From assembly GCA_002413455.1 (NCBI GenBank), contig DHXA01000222.1:8332-33795 (forward strand): a stretch of 25,464 bases of DNA, in the 5' to 3' direction. Below, in pieces: positions 23,805 to 25,464 of the stretch. Position 1 is the first letter of the stretch. Each line of letters begins with the position of its first letter. The DNA is from Rhodanobacter sp. UBA5168 (GTDB lineage: Bacteria > Pseudomonadota > Gammaproteobacteria > Xanthomonadales > Rhodanobacteraceae). Position numbers and translations under genes: made by a program. The notes under the pieces were generated by a model that was not told the DNA's origin, ran no database searches, and was given only the letters and a program-made list of their open reading frames with translations.

Positions 23805-25464
23805 GTGCCTCGACCTTGCGGATCGCGTTGGTCGGCAACCCGAATTGCGGCAAGACGGCGTTGTTCAACCTGCTCACCGGGGGCCGTCAGAAAGTGGCGA
23901 ACTACGCCGGCGTCACAGTCGAGCGCAAGGAAGGGCGCTTCACAGCGCCATCCGGCCGTGTGCTGCAGATACTCGATCTGCCGGGTACGTACAGTTTCGA
24001 GGCGAACAGTCCCGACGAACAGATCACTCGCGACGTCTGCGCCGGAAATTATCCGGGCGAGGCTGTGCCGGACCTGATCATTTGCGTGGCCGATGCCACC
24101 AATCTGCGCCTGCACCTGCGTTTCGTGCTGGAGGTCAAGCGGCTGGGCCGACCGGTGGTGCTGGCGCTGAACATGATGGATACCGCGCGCCGTCGCGGTA
24201 TCGAAATTGATGTGCCGGAACTGCAGCGGCACCTCGGCGTGCCTGTGGTGGAAACTGTCGCGGTGAAGCGTGGTGGGGCGCAGGCTTTGATCGAGCGGGT
24301 CGATGGCGAGATGCCGACGGCCGCGCTGGCGCAACGGGATGACGCTGCCAGTCGCGCCGACCTGCACGCGCAGGTGCGCGACATCCTGGGCGCGACGGTG
24401 ACGATGCCGCGCGCCACCGCGGAGCTCGACGATGCGCTCGATCGCTGGGCGCTGCATCCCGTGTTCGGGCTGGCAATCCTCGCGGTGGTGATGTTCCTGG
24501 TGTTCCAGGCGGTGTATGCCGCCGGCAAGCCGATGAGCGATCTGATCGGCAGCGGCTTCGGCTGGATGGGCGAGCATGTCGCCACGCTGATGCCGGCCGG
24601 GCCGCTGCAGAGCCTGGTGGTCAATGGCCTGTTCGGCGGCATCGGCACGGTGCTGGGTTTTCTGCCGGTCATCCTGGTGCTGTTCCTGTTCATCCTCATG
24701 CTGGAGGAATCCGGCTACCTGCCGCGCGCGGCCTTTCTGCTCGATCGCCTGATGCTGTCGGTGGGATTGACCGGGCGCTCATTCATTCCGCTGCTGTCGA
24801 GCTTCGCCTGTGCGATACCGGGCATCATGGGCACGCGCAGCATCCAGGATCCGCGCGATCGTCTGGCCACCATCCTGATCGCCCCGCTGATGACCTGCTC
24901 GGCGCGGCTGCCGGTGTACGCATTGCTGATCGGTGCGTTCATTCCCATCCGCTATGTGTTCGGCGTGTTCAACCTGCAGGGCGTCGTGCTGTTCGCGCTC
25001 TATCTGGCGGGCATCCTCGGCGCGATGGCGGTGGGCTGGGTGATGAAGCGCCTGCGCCGCGACAAGAGCGAGCATGCGCTGCTGATGGAGCTGCCGTCGT
25101 ACCGGATGCCGAAAGTACGCGACGTGGCGATCGGCTTGTACGAGCGTGGTGCGATTTTCCTGAAACGCCTGACCGGCGTGATCCTGGGCCTGACCGTGCT
25201 GATGTGGTTCATTTCCACGTTTCCGTCGCCGCCGGTGGGTGCGACTGGTCCAGCCATCAATTACAGCTTCGCCGGCTACATCGGGCGCGGCCTGCAATAC
25301 ATTTTTGCGCCCATCGGCTTCAACTGGCAGATCAGCCTCGCGCTGATTCCGGCATTCGCCGCTCGCGAGACGGCGGTGGCGGCGCTGGCCACCGTCTATC
25401 TGGTCGGCGGTGAGGCGAGTGGTGGCCTGGGTCATGCGCTGGCCGGACAGATCTCGCTGGCCAG
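23801..25464 (+). CDS. feoB: FeoB ferrous iron permease, 3' truncated by window
   Basis: The frame is open from the ATG at 23801 to the window end, giving 554 residues of a protein that is usually a little over 600. The N-terminal G domain has the P-loop GNPNCGKT (12-19), NYAGVTVERKEG, LDLPGTYS, and NMMD as the base-specificity motif. A linker then leads into the membrane domain from about residue 225, with the gate motifs FACAIPGIMGTR and CSARLPVYALLIGAF, and FAARETAVAALATVY near the end. FeoB is the inner-membrane channel for Fe(II). It is coupled to feoA by an ATGA overlap. A feoC gene, if any, would lie beyond the window. Confidence 0.95.
   Translation, partial: MSASTLRIALVGNPNCGKTALFNLLTGGRQKVANYAGVTVERKEGRFTAPSGRVLQILDLPGTYSFEANSPDEQITRDVCAGNYPGEAVPDLIICVADATNLRLHLRFVLEVKRLGRPVVLALNMMDTARRRGIEIDVPELQRHLGVPVVETVAVKRGGAQALIERVDGEMPTAALAQRDDAASRADLHAQVRDILGATVTMPRATAELDDALDRWALHPVFGLAILAVVMFLVFQAVYAAGKPMSDLIGSGFGWMGEHVATLMPAGPLQSLVVNGLFGGIGTVLGFLPVILVLFLFILMLEESGYLPRAAFLLDRLMLSVGLTGRSFIPLLSSFACAIPGIMGTRSIQDPRDRLATILIAPLMTCSARLPVYALLIGAFIPIRYVFGVFNLQGVVLFALYLAGILGAMAVGWVMKRLRRDKSEHALLMELPSYRMPKVRDVAIGLYERGAIFLKRLTGVILGLTVLMWFISTFPSPPVGATGPAINYSFAGYIGRGLQYIFAPIGFNWQISLALIPAFAARETAVAALATVYLVGGEASGGLGHALAGQISLA

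Overview
The window is a GC-rich, densely coded stretch of gammaproteobacterial chromosome. It most resembles the Xanthomonadales (Rhodanobacter/Dyella/Xanthomonas type). Three things support this: a bifunctional acetylglutamate kinase/synthase leading an argB-argC-argH-proB-proA block, a GTGGGAGCGRCTTCAGYCGCGAT REP-type palindrome, and several other palindromic intergenic repeats that I remember from this group. The assignment is inference; no rRNA or tRNA gene is present to confirm it.

Layout. (1) 1-5784 (+): arginine and proline biosynthesis, entered inside argB and continuing argC, argH, proB, proA with short gaps or ATGA overlaps. (2) 5785-6500: the only long gene-free stretch, with a degenerate inverted repeat after proA and a perfect 17-bp palindrome before the next gene. 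(3) 6501-7907 (+): a secreted phytase-like esterase, converging on (4) 13095-7964 (-): a FUSC-type membrane exporter, an ACMSD-type decarboxylase, a small secreted protein translationally coupled to it, and kynureninase. This is a partial tryptophan/kynurenine catabolic cluster. (5) 14649-13279 (-): a short-chain 3-hydroxyacyl-CoA-type dehydrogenase and the EF-P paralogue EfpL, closed by a good terminator. (6) 14885-15819 (+): two RcnB-like small periplasmic proteins in tandem, closed by a strong hairpin terminator. (7) 18890-15876 (-): a four-gene operon of a secreted amidohydrolase, a GNAT acetyltransferase, a YdeI-family protein and a second, PAT-like GNAT. (8) 23441-18952 (-): leucine/isovalerate degradation genes (methylglutaconyl-CoA hydratase, a COG3837-type cupin, methylcrotonyl-CoA carboxylase alpha subunit, HMG-CoA lyase). 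(9) 23559 to the window end (+): feoA-feoB ferrous iron uptake, divergent from the leucine genes and preceded by a convincing Fur box; feoB runs off the edge.

Most of the window is metabolic housekeeping. The points worth following are the fused arginine enzyme, the secreted protein coupled to ACMSD, the cupin embedded in a leucine cluster that lacks a carboxyltransferase subunit, the diverged RcnB pair with an internal 24-bp repeat, the palindromes upstream of the phytase-like gene, and the density of palindromic repeat families. I did not find clear evidence of a wholly new system, mobile element, CRISPR array or defence island.
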